NCBI GenBank assembly: GCA_002384855.1
Contig: DGBP01000006.1
Location: 1 to 64,000 of the forward strand
Length of the DNA stretch: 64,000 nucleotides
Origin: Nocardioidaceae bacterium UBA4001
GTDB taxonomy: Bacteria > Actinomycetota > Actinomycetes > Propionibacteriales > Nocardioidaceae
Direction: 5' to 3'
The notes beneath the pieces were generated by a model that saw only the letters and a program-made list of their open reading frames with translations, ran no database searches and was not told the DNA's origin. Made by a program: the position numbers and the translations under genes. Position 1 is the first letter of the stretch, and the number at the start of each line of letters is the position of its first letter. Shown piece after piece: positions 41,158 to 49,510 of the stretch.

Positions 41158-42026
41158 GGCGACTCCGGCAGGAGGGTCCGCGGCTGCGCACCGACCTGGG
41201 CGACGCACCGGGCCGCGGCGTCCATCGCCAGGTCCGGACCTCCGAGCAGGAACCCCGCTCCCAGCGCGTCGCCGGCCCCGGTCACGTCGCGTACCGGGCC
41301 CGGGAGGGGGTCCCGGTGGTCCTCGACACCGTCGATCACGAACGAGCAGCCGCGTGGTCCCCGCTTGAGGACGAGCACTGTCGTACCCCCTGCGCCGAAG
41401 CCCCGCAGCTCCTCCGTCCCGGAACCGTCCGGCCCCTGGGTCGCGGCCCACTCGGGCTCGTTGGCCATCACGACGTCGGGTCGCAGGGACTGCCAGAACC
41501 GCCGGAACCTCGCGGGCCCGTAGGCGTTGATCAGCGACGCCGACGACAGGTCGACGGCCACCCTCGTGCCCGCCTCGTGCGCGGCCCGAGCGACGTCCAC
41601 GAGCACCTGCGGCTCGGGTGCCCGGAAGAGTGCGTAGCCGGAGACGTACAGCCAGTCCGCGCCTTCGAGCCAGGGACCGGCCTCGACCTGCGCCAGCCAG
41701 TTGGACGTGCCGGGGTCGGACGCCAGCGAGCGGGCGCCCTTCGACACGATCGACACCACCGTGCCGGCTCGTCCGGTGATCGGCCCGTGGACCTCGATCC
41801 CGGCCTGCTCGAGCGCCTCGTCGACGTACCGTCCGGGCCCCTCGTCCGCCCGGGGTCCGTACAGCCTCGCGGTGCCGCCGTACTCGTGCACCCATCCCGC
41901 GAGGTTCGCTGCCTGCCCGCCCGCGGCGAACGTGATGCGGGCCGGAGTGTCGTCGTCGGGGACCAGCCCGTCCGGCACGTCGACGATGACGTCGAGCATG
42001 ATGTCGCCGAGGCACGCGACGCGCAC
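41154..42026 (-). CDS. psuK: PfkB-family carbohydrate kinase, probable pseudouridine kinase
   Basis: The 290-residue kinase has the ribokinase-type pattern: VACLGDIMLDVIVDVP, AAGGQAANLAGWVHEYG, and the anion hole with catalytic base RDVTGAGDALGAGFL. It phosphorylates a sugar or nucleoside. Because it is divergent from the pseudouridine-5'-phosphate glycosidase gene by only 31 bases, I infer a pseudouridine kinase; on sequence alone another PfkB substrate is possible. GTG at 42026 follows gggag. Confidence 0.8.
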   Translation of the reverse strand: MRVACLGDIMLDVIVDVPDGLVPDDDTPARITFAAGGQAANLAGWVHEYGGTARLYGPRADEGPGRYVDEALEQAGIEVHGPITGRAGTVVSIVSKGARSLASDPGTSNWLAQVEAGPWLEGADWLYVSGYALFRAPEPQVLVDVARAAHEAGTRVAVDLSSASLINAYGPARFRRFWQSLRPDVVMANEPEWAATQGPDGSGTEELRGFGAGGTTVLVLKRGPRGCSFVIDGVEDHRDPLPGPVRDVTGAGDALGAGFLLGGPDLAMDAAARCVAQVGAQPRTLLPESP

Positions 42027-42041
42027 GGGCTCCCCTTCCGT

Positions 42042-42056
42042 CCGGCACAATGCCGG
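42042..42056. promoter_or_regulatory. Short palindrome at the psuG start
   Basis: CCGGCA (42042-42047) and TGCCGG (42051-42056) form a perfect 6-bp inverted repeat with a caa gap, ending 1 base before the psuG GTG. It lies in the 31-base spacer between the two divergent genes, so it may be an operator or an RNA hairpin over the start; it may also be chance. Confidence 0.3.
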
Positions 42057-42057
42057 G

Positions 42058-42963
42058 GTGAACCTTCCCCTCCAGCTGTCCGAAGAGGTCTCCGACGCTA
42101 TTGCATCAGGCCGGGGAGTCGTGGCATTGGAGTCCACCCTCATCAGCCACGGCCTCCCGACGGAGACCAGCGTGCACACGGCGAGGGAGATCGAGGCAGA
42201 CGTCCGTGGGTCGGGGGCGGTCCCGGCGACCGTCGCGGTCGTCGACGGGGTCGTCCGTGTGGGCCTCGACGACGACCAGCTGGTCCGGGTCGCGGAGGGC
42301 GACGACGTGGTCAAGACCAGCGTGCGCGACCTCGCGGTCGTGCTGGCCAGGGGTACAACGGGCGCCACGACCGTGGCCTCGACGACCTACCTCGCCCACC
42401 TCGCGGGGGTGAAGGTGTTCGCCACGGGGGGTCTCGGCGGTGTGCACCGCGGCGCCCGGGACAGCTGGGACGAATCCGCCGACCTGCAGGCCCTGGCGAG
42501 CGTCCCGGTCACCGTCGTGTGCGCCGGCGTGAAGTCGATCCTCGACGTCCCCGCGACGATGGAGCGGCTGGAGTCCCTGTCGGTGCCGGTGCTGGGCTTC
42601 CGAAGCGACACCTTCCCGGGCTTCTACGTCCGTGACACCGGGATCCCGGTGCCGTGGCGGGTGGAGGGCCCGGCCGACGTGGCCGCGGTGATGGCCAGGC
42701 GGGACGACCTGGCGCTGAGGCACGGCGTCGTGGTCGGCAACCCGATCCACGCCGAGGACGAGATGGACCGGGACCTGCACGACCGGACGCTCGAGGCGGG
42801 TCTCGCGGCCGCCGGGACGGCCGGTGTCCGCGGCAAGGACGTGACGCCGTTCCTGCTGGCGTGGTTCCACGAGCACACCGAGGGTGCGAGCCTGAGCGCG
42901 AACGTCGCGCTGGTCCGCGCCAACGCCCGCCTGGCCGCCGAGATCTCAGCGCATGTGGTCTGA
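42058..42963 (+). CDS. psuG: Pseudouridine-5'-phosphate glycosidase
   Basis: The 301-residue protein matches PsuG/IndA throughout: VVALESTLISHGLP at the N-terminus, ARGTTGATTVASTTYLAHLAGVKVFATGGLGGVHRGA, CAGVKSILDVPATMERLESLSVPVLGF with the catalytic lysine, and GKDVTPFLLAWFHEHTEG. It splits pseudouridine 5'-phosphate to uracil and ribose 5-phosphate in RNA turnover. With the divergent kinase it makes a two-step salvage route. GTG at 42058 is chosen for the family start; no clear ribosome binding site exists in the very short spacer. Confidence 0.94.
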   Translation: MNLPLQLSEEVSDAIASGRGVVALESTLISHGLPTETSVHTAREIEADVRGSGAVPATVAVVDGVVRVGLDDDQLVRVAEGDDVVKTSVRDLAVVLARGTTGATTVASTTYLAHLAGVKVFATGGLGGVHRGARDSWDESADLQALASVPVTVVCAGVKSILDVPATMERLESLSVPVLGFRSDTFPGFYVRDTGIPVPWRVEGPADVAAVMARRDDLALRHGVVVGNPIHAEDEMDRDLHDRTLEAGLAAAGTAGVRGKDVTPFLLAWFHEHTEGASLSANVALVRANARLAAEISAHVV

Positions 42964-43056
42964 GCCGGCTCGGCGGTACGACGGCCAGCACCTCGGCGGG
43001 GCCGGCCGGACCGGGTGCATGATGTGGGCGGAGCGCGCGCAGAGGAGGGCTCAGGC

Positions 43057-44190
43057 ATGACGAGGGACAGGTCACAGGTCGCGGGGGCGGTCCTCGCGGG
43101 TCTTTGGCTCGTCTGCTTCACCCTGGTCGACCTGGTCGCCCCGGACACGGTCGTGCTCTCGCCGCTCTTCGCGCTGGCGCCCCTGATCGCCGCCGCGGTC
43201 CTCCCCGGTGGACCGACCGCCGCCTTCGCGGTGGTGGCCGTGCTGCTGGCGATCGCCGCGGGCTGGTGGGACAACATGTGGGGCGAGCCGCAGCAGCTGG
43301 TCCGCGTGCTCGACGTGGCGCTGGTGAGCTTCGTGGCCGTGGTCGTGGCGGTCGTCCGGGTCGGTCGCGAACGTCGTCACGAACGGGTCTCCGCCATCGC
43401 CGAGATCGCCCAGCGCACCATCCTCCCGATCCTGCCCGCACAGATCGGGGATGTCGGGGTCGGGGTCCGCTACCTCTCGGCCGCCGAGGACGCCGTGGTC
43501 GGCGGGGACCTCTACGACTGCTACCACTCCGACAGCCACGTGCGGTTCCTCGTCGGTGACGTGAAGGGCAAGGGGATCGCGGCGGTCGAGCAGGCGGCGC
43601 GCGTGATCCGGGCCTTCCGCCAGGCGGCCGCCACCCAAAGGACCCTCACCGGCGTTGCCCAGGAGATGAGCCTGTACCTCCAGGGCTTCTTCGACGACGA
43701 GGAGTTCGTCACCGCCCTCCTGGTGGACACCACCGAGCAGGGGCAGCTCACCCTCGTCAGCTGCGGTCACCCCCCGCCGTTGATGGTCCGGCCCGGCGGC
43801 TCGTCCACGTTCGTCGACCTGCCTGCCGGACTGCCGCTCGGCCTGGGGGAGAGCTACGAGTCCCGGACCGTGCCGTGGGTCGTCGGGTCCCGGCTGCTGA
43901 TGTACACCGACGGCGTGAGTGAGGCTCGCGACCGGGAGGGTGTGTTCCTCCCCGTCCCCGCGCTGGCCTCCGTCCTGGCAGCAGGGCAGGTCGACGAGGC
44001 GCTCGACGGCGTGCTCGACACGGTGCGTCGCCACCTGCCCCGCGGCCGGCTCAACGACGACCTCGCCGTCGTGCTCCTCGAGCGTGGAACAGCCGCGGAG
44101 GCGGCACCGACCGACCCGACCGAACTGGTCCAGCTCGGGCTCGACAGGCCGCCCGGCTCGCCGAGCGAGCACGACCACGACGTCCGCTGA
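43057..44190 (+). CDS. Membrane-bound SpoIIE-type PP2C serine phosphatase
   Basis: The 377-residue protein has three N-terminal membrane helices (about residues 8-100), a short linker helix, and a SpoIIE/RsbU phosphatase domain. The metal ligands are in VVGGDLYDCYH, LVGDVKGKG, MYTDGVSEARD and NDDLAVVLL. It should dephosphorylate an anti-anti-sigma factor or similar partner in stress signalling; no such partner is encoded next to it. The ATG follows aggaggg. Confidence 0.92.
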   Translation: MTRDRSQVAGAVLAGLWLVCFTLVDLVAPDTVVLSPLFALAPLIAAAVLPGGPTAAFAVVAVLLAIAAGWWDNMWGEPQQLVRVLDVALVSFVAVVVAVVRVGRERRHERVSAIAEIAQRTILPILPAQIGDVGVGVRYLSAAEDAVVGGDLYDCYHSDSHVRFLVGDVKGKGIAAVEQAARVIRAFRQAAATQRTLTGVAQEMSLYLQGFFDDEEFVTALLVDTTEQGQLTLVSCGHPPPLMVRPGGSSTFVDLPAGLPLGLGESYESRTVPWVVGSRLLMYTDGVSEARDREGVFLPVPALASVLAAGQVDEALDGVLDTVRRHLPRGRLNDDLAVVLLERGTAAEAAPTDPTELVQLGLDRPPGSPSEHDHDVR

Positions 44191-44251
44191 GCGAGCACGA
44201 CGACGCCCGCTCAGCGCGTCCGGGTCCCGGCACCGGGGCCCCCGACGCACG

Positions 44252-44281
44252 AAGGCCCGCCGTCCGAGGACGGCGGGCCTT
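44252..44281. terminator. Hairpin terminator after the PP2C gene
   Basis: A perfect 14-bp inverted repeat, aaggcccgccgtcc (44252-44265) and ggacggcgggcctt (44268-44281), lies 61 bases after the phosphatase stop. Confidence 0.82.
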
Positions 44282-44323
44282 GGTGGTGGTGCGTGCCGGA
44301 CCGGGAGCGCCTCACGGCGCGTG

Positions 44324-44345
44324 GCCGCTCGTAGCGGCTTGTTTT
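44324..44345 (+). terminator. Second, U-tract terminator after the PP2C gene
   Basis: GCCGCT (44324-44329) and AGCGGC (44333-44338) form a tight stem with a 3-base loop followed by ttgtttt, the classic intrinsic terminator form on the plus strand. It backs up the larger hairpin upstream in the 227-base gap before the convergent gene. I see no gene in that gap. Confidence 0.65.
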
Positions 44346-44417
44346 GGGACCCGGGGCTGCCGCGGCCCGGCACGCCCCCGATTGTACAAGCGGTCCCTGG
44401 CGGGCAGGGGAGAACGC

Positions 44418-45041
44418 TCAGGACAGGAGCCCCTGGACCTCCAGCCGGGCGGCGTGCTCGAGCTGCTCGGCCATGGTGGTGAGCCTGGCCGCCGAGAGGT
44501 CGTGGGCGTACACCGAACGCGTGGTGTCGTGGGGTCGGTGGACCCGACCCGCCGCGACCACGCGGGCGAAGGCGGCCGCGCGGAACAAGGTGTCCGCGAA
44601 GTCACCCCGGGCCACTCCGCGCAGCACCTGGTCGACGACCCGGCGCACCTCGTCGGGTCCGGGCGGATCCACCACGCCGGCCACGACCTCGTGGACCGGC
44701 GTGTGCCCTCGACCGGTGTCGAACTCGGTCGCCGCGGCCGCGGGGTCGGCGTACACCCAGGACCGCAGGAGGTAGAGCCGCCACAGGCAGCCGGCCAGTG
44801 AGTCGGCGGGTGAGCCGGCCCACAGGTCCGCCAGCGTCTCGAGCCCCTCCGTGTCAGCGAGCGCGACGACCCGGCTGACGACCTGCTCGTCCTCGTGGTC
44901 ACGGGCGCCGCGGACGAGCAACGTCGCGGCGCGGTCGGCCGCCTCGGTGCGGACCGCGGGGTCGTCGCCGGCGGGGATGGCGTGGAAGTGCGCCGACCCG
45001 GGCATGGCCGGCCGGTGGTGGCGTCGAGGTGTCTGGGACAT
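44418..45041 (-). CDS. Conserved-looking hypothetical protein, helical
   Basis: The 207-residue protein has a basic N-terminus (MSQTPRRHHRPAMPGSAHFHAIPAGDDPAVR) followed by an almost wholly helical domain with many alanines (RTEAADRAATLLVRGARDHEDEQVVSRVVALADTEGLETLADLW). WRLYLLRSWVYADP and GVVDPPGPDEVRRVVDQVLRGVARGDFADTLFRAAAF read like a repeat of helical pairs. I do not recognise a functional family. No membrane segment or signal peptide is present. Confidence 0.7.
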   Translation of the reverse strand: MSQTPRRHHRPAMPGSAHFHAIPAGDDPAVRTEAADRAATLLVRGARDHEDEQVVSRVVALADTEGLETLADLWAGSPADSLAGCLWRLYLLRSWVYADPAAAATEFDTGRGHTPVHEVVAGVVDPPGPDEVRRVVDQVLRGVARGDFADTLFRAAAFARVVAAGRVHRPHDTTRSVYAHDLSAARLTTMAEQLEHAARLEVQGLLS

Positions 45042-45088
45042 CGCCGACCAGCCTACGACGCCGGGGCCGCTCGCCGGTCCGACGGAGC

Positions 45089-46192
45089 TCAGTGCATCGG
45101 CGGGATCGCGTCGGTCGCCTCGAGCACGTCGAGCCCGGTGATCTGGAGGAGGTCGACGACGATCGACCGGATCTGCGCGAGCACCACCTCGGCAGAGAGG
45201 TCGTCGGACCGCTCGACGGACGAGCTGCGTCGGCCGAGGTCGACCAGACCGGCTCGGACCGCGGCAGGCATCTCGTTGCGCTCGAGGCTCGCCGCCACCT
45301 CGTCGGTCAGGTCGGCGAGGTCGGCGAGCAGCACCACGTAGGCGCGCGGCAGCTGCTCCTCCCGGTAGCTGGCGACCGCGACGCGTCGTACCAGCACCCT
45401 CGTGTTGCGCATGGCTCGGTCCATCGGCTCGACGAGCTCCACCATCCGGCGTACCTGACCCCGTTGACCACGCCGGAACGGCGACGACGCCACCACCGAC
45501 AGGCCCTCGTCGGCCGCGGCCTGTAGCTCACGGATCAGCGACTCGGTCGAGCGGGCGTTCGCGAGGGTGTCGAGGGCGCGGTCGAGGTCGCCGTCGACCG
45601 CTGTCTCGGAGGCGGTCCGCAGCAGCGAGGCGATCTTGCGGACGACGACCCCCGCGCGCTCGCGGGGCCTGCGCAGCGGTGCGCTCGGCACCACCGCGGC
45701 CGCGACCAGCGCGACGGCCCCGCCGACCAGCGCATCGGTCCAGCGCAGCAGCGCCTGGTCGGGGTCGGGCAGCAGCGTGGTGACGATGATGGACTGGACC
45801 GCGGCCTGGGTGACCAGCAGCGCGCCCGCGTCGAGCAGGAACGCCGCGGACATCGCGAGCACGACGACCAGGCCGAGCTGCCACCAGCCGGTGCCGAGGG
45901 CGAGCACCAGCAGGTCAGCGATGAACACCCCGACCGCGACGCCGACGGTCACCTCGGCGACCCGTCGCAACCGCTGGCCGTAGGTGGTGCCCAGGCTGAC
46001 GACCGCGGCGATCGGCGCGAAGAACGGCGTCGGGTGGTCGAGGACCTCCTTGGCCACCAGCCACGCGACGACGGCGGCGACGGCCGCCTGCCCGATGTGC
46101 CACGACTTCGAGCGGAGCCTCGCGAACCGCGCCCGCACCGACATCCGGCTGCGGTGCCAGGCCCGGTCCACGGCCGCGGGGAGGTCGCTCAC
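45089..46192 (-). CDS. FUSC-family membrane protein (aromatic acid exporter-like)
   Basis: The 367-residue protein has about six membrane helices in its first half (WHIGQAAVAAVVAWLVAKEVLDHPTPFFAPIAAVVSLGTTYGQRLRR is the FUSC-2 signature-like start). A long cytoplasmic helical half follows. Relatives export aromatic carboxylic acids or act as general efflux proteins. GTG at 46192 is used; an ATG at 46144 (MSVRARFARLRSKSW) is equally possible. Confidence 0.85.
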   Translation of the reverse strand: MSDLPAAVDRAWHRSRMSVRARFARLRSKSWHIGQAAVAAVVAWLVAKEVLDHPTPFFAPIAAVVSLGTTYGQRLRRVAEVTVGVAVGVFIADLLVLALGTGWWQLGLVVVLAMSAAFLLDAGALLVTQAAVQSIIVTTLLPDPDQALLRWTDALVGGAVALVAAAVVPSAPLRRPRERAGVVVRKIASLLRTASETAVDGDLDRALDTLANARSTESLIRELQAAADEGLSVVASSPFRRGQRGQVRRMVELVEPMDRAMRNTRVLVRRVAVASYREEQLPRAYVVLLADLADLTDEVAASLERNEMPAAVRAGLVDLGRRSSSVERSDDLSAEVVLAQIRSIVVDLLQITGLDVLEATDAIPPMH

Positions 46193-46246
46193 GACGACGA
46201 CTCTGCCAGAGGCCGGTCTGCGAGGAGGTCTGTCTAGGGTGGGGGA

Positions 46247-47104
46247 ATGGAGCAGAGAAGACTCGGTGACCGGACCGTCGGCGCGATCGGCCTCGGCGGC
46301 ATGCCCATGTCGGTGCGGGAGGAGAACGACGAGGCCCTCGCGGTCCGCACGATCCACGCGGCGCTCGACGCGGGCGTCACGCTCATCGACACCGCCGACG
46401 CGTACTCCCTCTCCGAGGAGGAGTTCGGTCACAACGAGGAGCTGATCGCGCGGGCGCTGCGGGAGTACGGCGCCGGGGCCGACGACGTGGTGGTGGCCAC
46501 CAAGGGGGGTCACACGCGCAGCGGCACCGAATGGCACCTCGACGGCCGGCCGGAGTACCTCCGCCAGGCCTGCGAGGGGTCGCTCCAGCGGCTCGGCGTG
46601 GAGGCGATCGGGCTCTACCAGCACCACCGCCCGGACCCGGAGGTGGACTACGCCGAGACCCTGGGCGGGCTCAAGGCACTGCTCGACGACGGTCTGATCC
46701 TGCGGGCCGGGATCTCCAACGCCGACCCCGACCAGATCCGGCTCGCCCACGAGGTCCTCGGTGAGGGTCTGGTCGCGGTGCAGAACGAGTTCTCCCCGAG
46801 GTTCCGCACCTCCCAGGCCGAGCTCGACCTCTGTGACGAGCTCGGCATCGCGTTCCTGCCCTGGAGCCCGCTGGGCGGGATGGGCTCGGCGGCCGACCTC
46901 GGCGACCGGTTCGCGCCCTTCGCCGAGGTCGCTGCGGCGCACGACGTCTCGCCCCAGCGGGTCGCCCTGGCATGGGAGCTCGCGAAGTCGCCGGTCGTGA
47001 TCCCGATCCCGGGCGCGAGCCGGGTGGAGTCGGTGCTCGACTCGGTGGCGGCGACCCAGCTGCGGCTCAGCACCGACGAGCTGGCGCGGCTCGACGCCTC
47101 CTGA
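46247..47104 (+). CDS. Aldo/keto reductase
   Basis: The 285-residue enzyme has the AKR barrel with the catalytic tetrad visible: Asp in LIDTADAYS, the Tyr just after it, Lys in VVATKGGHT, and His in LYQHHRPDPE. The NADPH phosphate-binding end is IPIPGASRVES. It reduces an aldehyde or ketone; the substrate is unknown. The ATG follows gggtggggga. It is divergent from the FUSC gene and ends in a strong hairpin. Confidence 0.92.
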   Translation: MEQRRLGDRTVGAIGLGGMPMSVREENDEALAVRTIHAALDAGVTLIDTADAYSLSEEEFGHNEELIARALREYGAGADDVVVATKGGHTRSGTEWHLDGRPEYLRQACEGSLQRLGVEAIGLYQHHRPDPEVDYAETLGGLKALLDDGLILRAGISNADPDQIRLAHEVLGEGLVAVQNEFSPRFRTSQAELDLCDELGIAFLPWSPLGGMGSAADLGDRFAPFAEVAAAHDVSPQRVALAWELAKSPVVIPIPGASRVESVLDSVAATQLRLSTDELARLDAS

Positions 47105-47120
47105 CCGGGCTTCCCCCGGC

Positions 47121-47166
47121 GAACTGTTCCTTCCCCGGGCAGGTTCACCGGGGGAGCGAACAGTTC
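47121..47166. terminator. Bidirectional hairpin terminator
   Basis: gaactgttc (47121-47129) pairs perfectly with gaacagttc (47158-47166). The inner parts ccccgg and ccgggg extend the stem around a short loop. It lies between the aldo/keto reductase gene and the converging lipoprotein pseudogene. Confidence 0.75.
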
Positions 47167-47187
47167 TCCTGCCTACCCTGGCAGACC

Positions 47188-48004
47188 TCAGCCGAGCTCG
47201 GCGGCCGCCGAGCGCACTGCCGCCACCATCGGCTCCCGGCCGCCCGGGTAGTTGTAGTCCTGGCCGAGAAGCCGCATCTGCAGCAGGCCACGCTTTTCCC
47301 GGAGAGCACCAGTCCCTGCGCGTCGAAGAAGCCCTCGTCGGGAGAGCCACCCTCCGCAGGGCCGTAGACGAGGAGGTACCACCCGCCCTGCGCGCCCGTC
47401 AGCGGCACCGGCTCGAACGGGTTGACGTCGACCCGGTCGTACTCCCGGAGCTCGTCCTCGCACGTGCCGCGCCACGCCTGCGCGACCTCGTAGGCACGAC
47501 GCGCGGTCGCCCGGTCGGCGAACTCGGCGACCAGGTGCCCTGCGGTGCTGGTGGGATCGTCGTCGATCCCGGCGTACTCCCGCACCACCACGCGCATGCG
47601 CCGATCGAGGTCATCGGGAACTTCTGGCAGGTGCCGAACGGCTGCGTCCCCTCCGCGTCGCGCGTGGCGACGGTGCGCCAGGCGTACTGATCGTTGAACC
47701 CCGGCACCTGGGCGGCGGTGAGCAGCCTGCTCCGGAGGCCGACCGGCGGCGCAGGAGGGGTCGTCGGGGTGGACGTCGTCGCGGTGGGGGTGGCGGTGCC
47801 CGGGGAGGCCGGCGGCGTGGGGGCCTCGCTCACCGTCCGGCTCGGCGTGGGTGACGGCTCCGCCGAGGTCACGGGCACCTGGCCAGGACTCGGGGACGAA
47901 GAGGGTGAGGTCACCTCGACCGAGGCGTCACAACCGGTGGCGAGGAAGAGCGCGACGCAGGCGCCGGTGGCGGTCTTGAGGCGAAGCGGGCGGTGCAGAG
48001 ACAT
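47188..48004 (-). pseudogene. Frameshifted lipoprotein gene (sensor-domain-like)
   Basis: Three reading frames in series encode one protein. A lipoprotein signal (MSLHRPLRLKTATGACVALFLATGC, lipobox LATGC) is followed by a Ser/Thr/Pro linker and a domain starting FNDQYAWRTVATRDAEGTQPFGTCQKFPMTSIGA. After a lost base near 47598 it continues MRVVVREYAGIDDDPTSTAGHLVAEF...FFDAQGLVLSG. After a second lost base near 47286 it ends LLQMRLLGQDYNYPGGREPMVAAVRSAAAELG. The intact product would be an extracytoplasmic lipoprotein like the PknH-type sensor-domain proteins. Each shift is one base, so either the gene is dead or the sequence has two errors. Confidence 0.85.
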
Positions 48005-48166
48005 GGTGGTCCTCCCGAGCAGCGGCACGCGGGGCGAGGCACGCCTGTCCACGGTAGGACCGCGCCGCCCGGGTGTGCTCGGCGCCACGCGGAGCGGCCC
48101 GTCTCCGAGATCGTCCGGCCGGTACGGTGTGCTGAGGTCACAGCCGACGGACGAGGAGCAGCACGG

Positions 48167-49501
48167 GTGAGAGCGGGACGCAGGGGCCGGGCCATCGTGG
48201 GCGGCGTGCTCCTGGGCGCGTTCGTGGCCGGCTGCACCACCGCCGATCCCGAGCCCGGCACCGCGCCGTCACCCAGTCCGGTCACCTCGAGCAGCCCTTC
48301 GCCCGAGCCCGTGGCGATCACGCTCGGCGTCTACGGACCCGAGGGCAGCCTGGACGCGTACGACGAGCTGGCCGCGGCGTTCACCGCGGAGCACCCCCAC
48401 GTCTCGGTCGAGGTGGCCCGCTACGACGACCCCGACGAGGTTCTCGCGAGCGTGGAGTCGACCGACCCGCCCGACGTCTTCCTGATGGACCACGAGCATC
48501 TTCCTCGGCTCCTGGAGGGAGCGCTCGTGCAGCCGGTCGACGGTCTGCTGGAGACGCGCCAGGTCGACTTCGGCGACGGCTACCAGCGGGCCGGGCTCAC
48601 GGCGTTCGCGGCGGAGGCCTCGCTGCAGTGCATGCCCCACGACGTCTCGCCGGCCGTCGTCTACTACAACGAGGACCTCGTCGACCTCGAGGCGCTCGCC
48701 ACCGACGAGGCCCCCGCCCCGACCGCGCTCGACGGGTGGCACTGGGAGGAGTTCGAGGCAGCCGCCCGCCAGGCCTCCCGGGGGCGCGTCAGCGGCGTCT
48801 ACATCGAGCCCTCGCTGCCCGCGCTGGCGCCGTTCGTCTGGTCCGCCGGCGGCGACATCGTCGACGACCCCCAGGCGCCCACCACGCTGACCCTGTCCGA
48901 CGAGACCACGAAGGGTGCACTCGAGCAGGTGCTCGGGCTCGTCCGGGACCCCCAGGTCACCCCCACCAGCGTCGAGCTGAACAAGCGCGACGCGGTCACT
49001 CGTTTCGCCCGGGGACAGCTCGCGATGGTCCTGGGAACCCGGGCGCTCACGCCTCGGCTCCGGGGGGTGGAGGACCTCGACTTCGACGTGATGCCGCTGC
49101 CCAGCCTGGGTCGCTTCCGCACGGTGGCGGACATGACGGGCTACTGCATCTCGGCGGGCACCGAGGAGGTCGAGGCCGCCGGCGACCTGCTTGCCTTCGC
49201 GGTCGGCCGCGAGGGCGCTTCCATCACCGCGCGGGCGGGGTACACCGTCCCCTCGAACCTCGAGGTCGCGAACTCCGCGGTCTTCGCCCAGGCCTCGCAG
49301 CAGCCGGCGAACTCCTTCATCTTCAACGAGGGAGTACGACGCACGCAGAGCATGCCGTTCAGTCCCCGGTGGGAGGAGCTCACCGAGGAGGTCGCACCCG
49401 ACCTCGAGCGGCTGTTCCACTCGCCCGTGATCGACCTGGACACCCGGCTCCTCGACATCGACGAGAAGTCCGCCGAGGTGCTCGCTCCCGTGGAGGAGTG
49501 A
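48167..49501 (+). CDS. Extracellular solute-binding lipoprotein (ABC sugar-type)
   Basis: The 444-residue protein has a lipoprotein signal with lipobox LLGAFVAGC and a Pro/Ser/Thr linker. A type 1 periplasmic binding fold follows (ITLGVYGPEGSLDAYDELAAAFTAEHPHVSVEV, DPPDVFLMD, VVYYNEDLVDLEAL, DMTGYCISAGT). Such proteins deliver carbohydrates to ABC importers. No permease or ATPase genes are next to it, so it is an orphan receptor. GTG at 48167 follows gaggag at good distance. Confidence 0.9.
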   Translation: MRAGRRGRAIVGGVLLGAFVAGCTTADPEPGTAPSPSPVTSSSPSPEPVAITLGVYGPEGSLDAYDELAAAFTAEHPHVSVEVARYDDPDEVLASVESTDPPDVFLMDHEHLPRLLEGALVQPVDGLLETRQVDFGDGYQRAGLTAFAAEASLQCMPHDVSPAVVYYNEDLVDLEALATDEAPAPTALDGWHWEEFEAAARQASRGRVSGVYIEPSLPALAPFVWSAGGDIVDDPQAPTTLTLSDETTKGALEQVLGLVRDPQVTPTSVELNKRDAVTRFARGQLAMVLGTRALTPRLRGVEDLDFDVMPLPSLGRFRTVADMTGYCISAGTEEVEAAGDLLAFAVGREGASITARAGYTVPSNLEVANSAVFAQASQQPANSFIFNEGVRRTQSMPFSPRWEELTEEVAPDLERLFHSPVIDLDTRLLDIDEKSAEVLAPVEE

Positions 49502-49510
49502 GCCGCGCGG

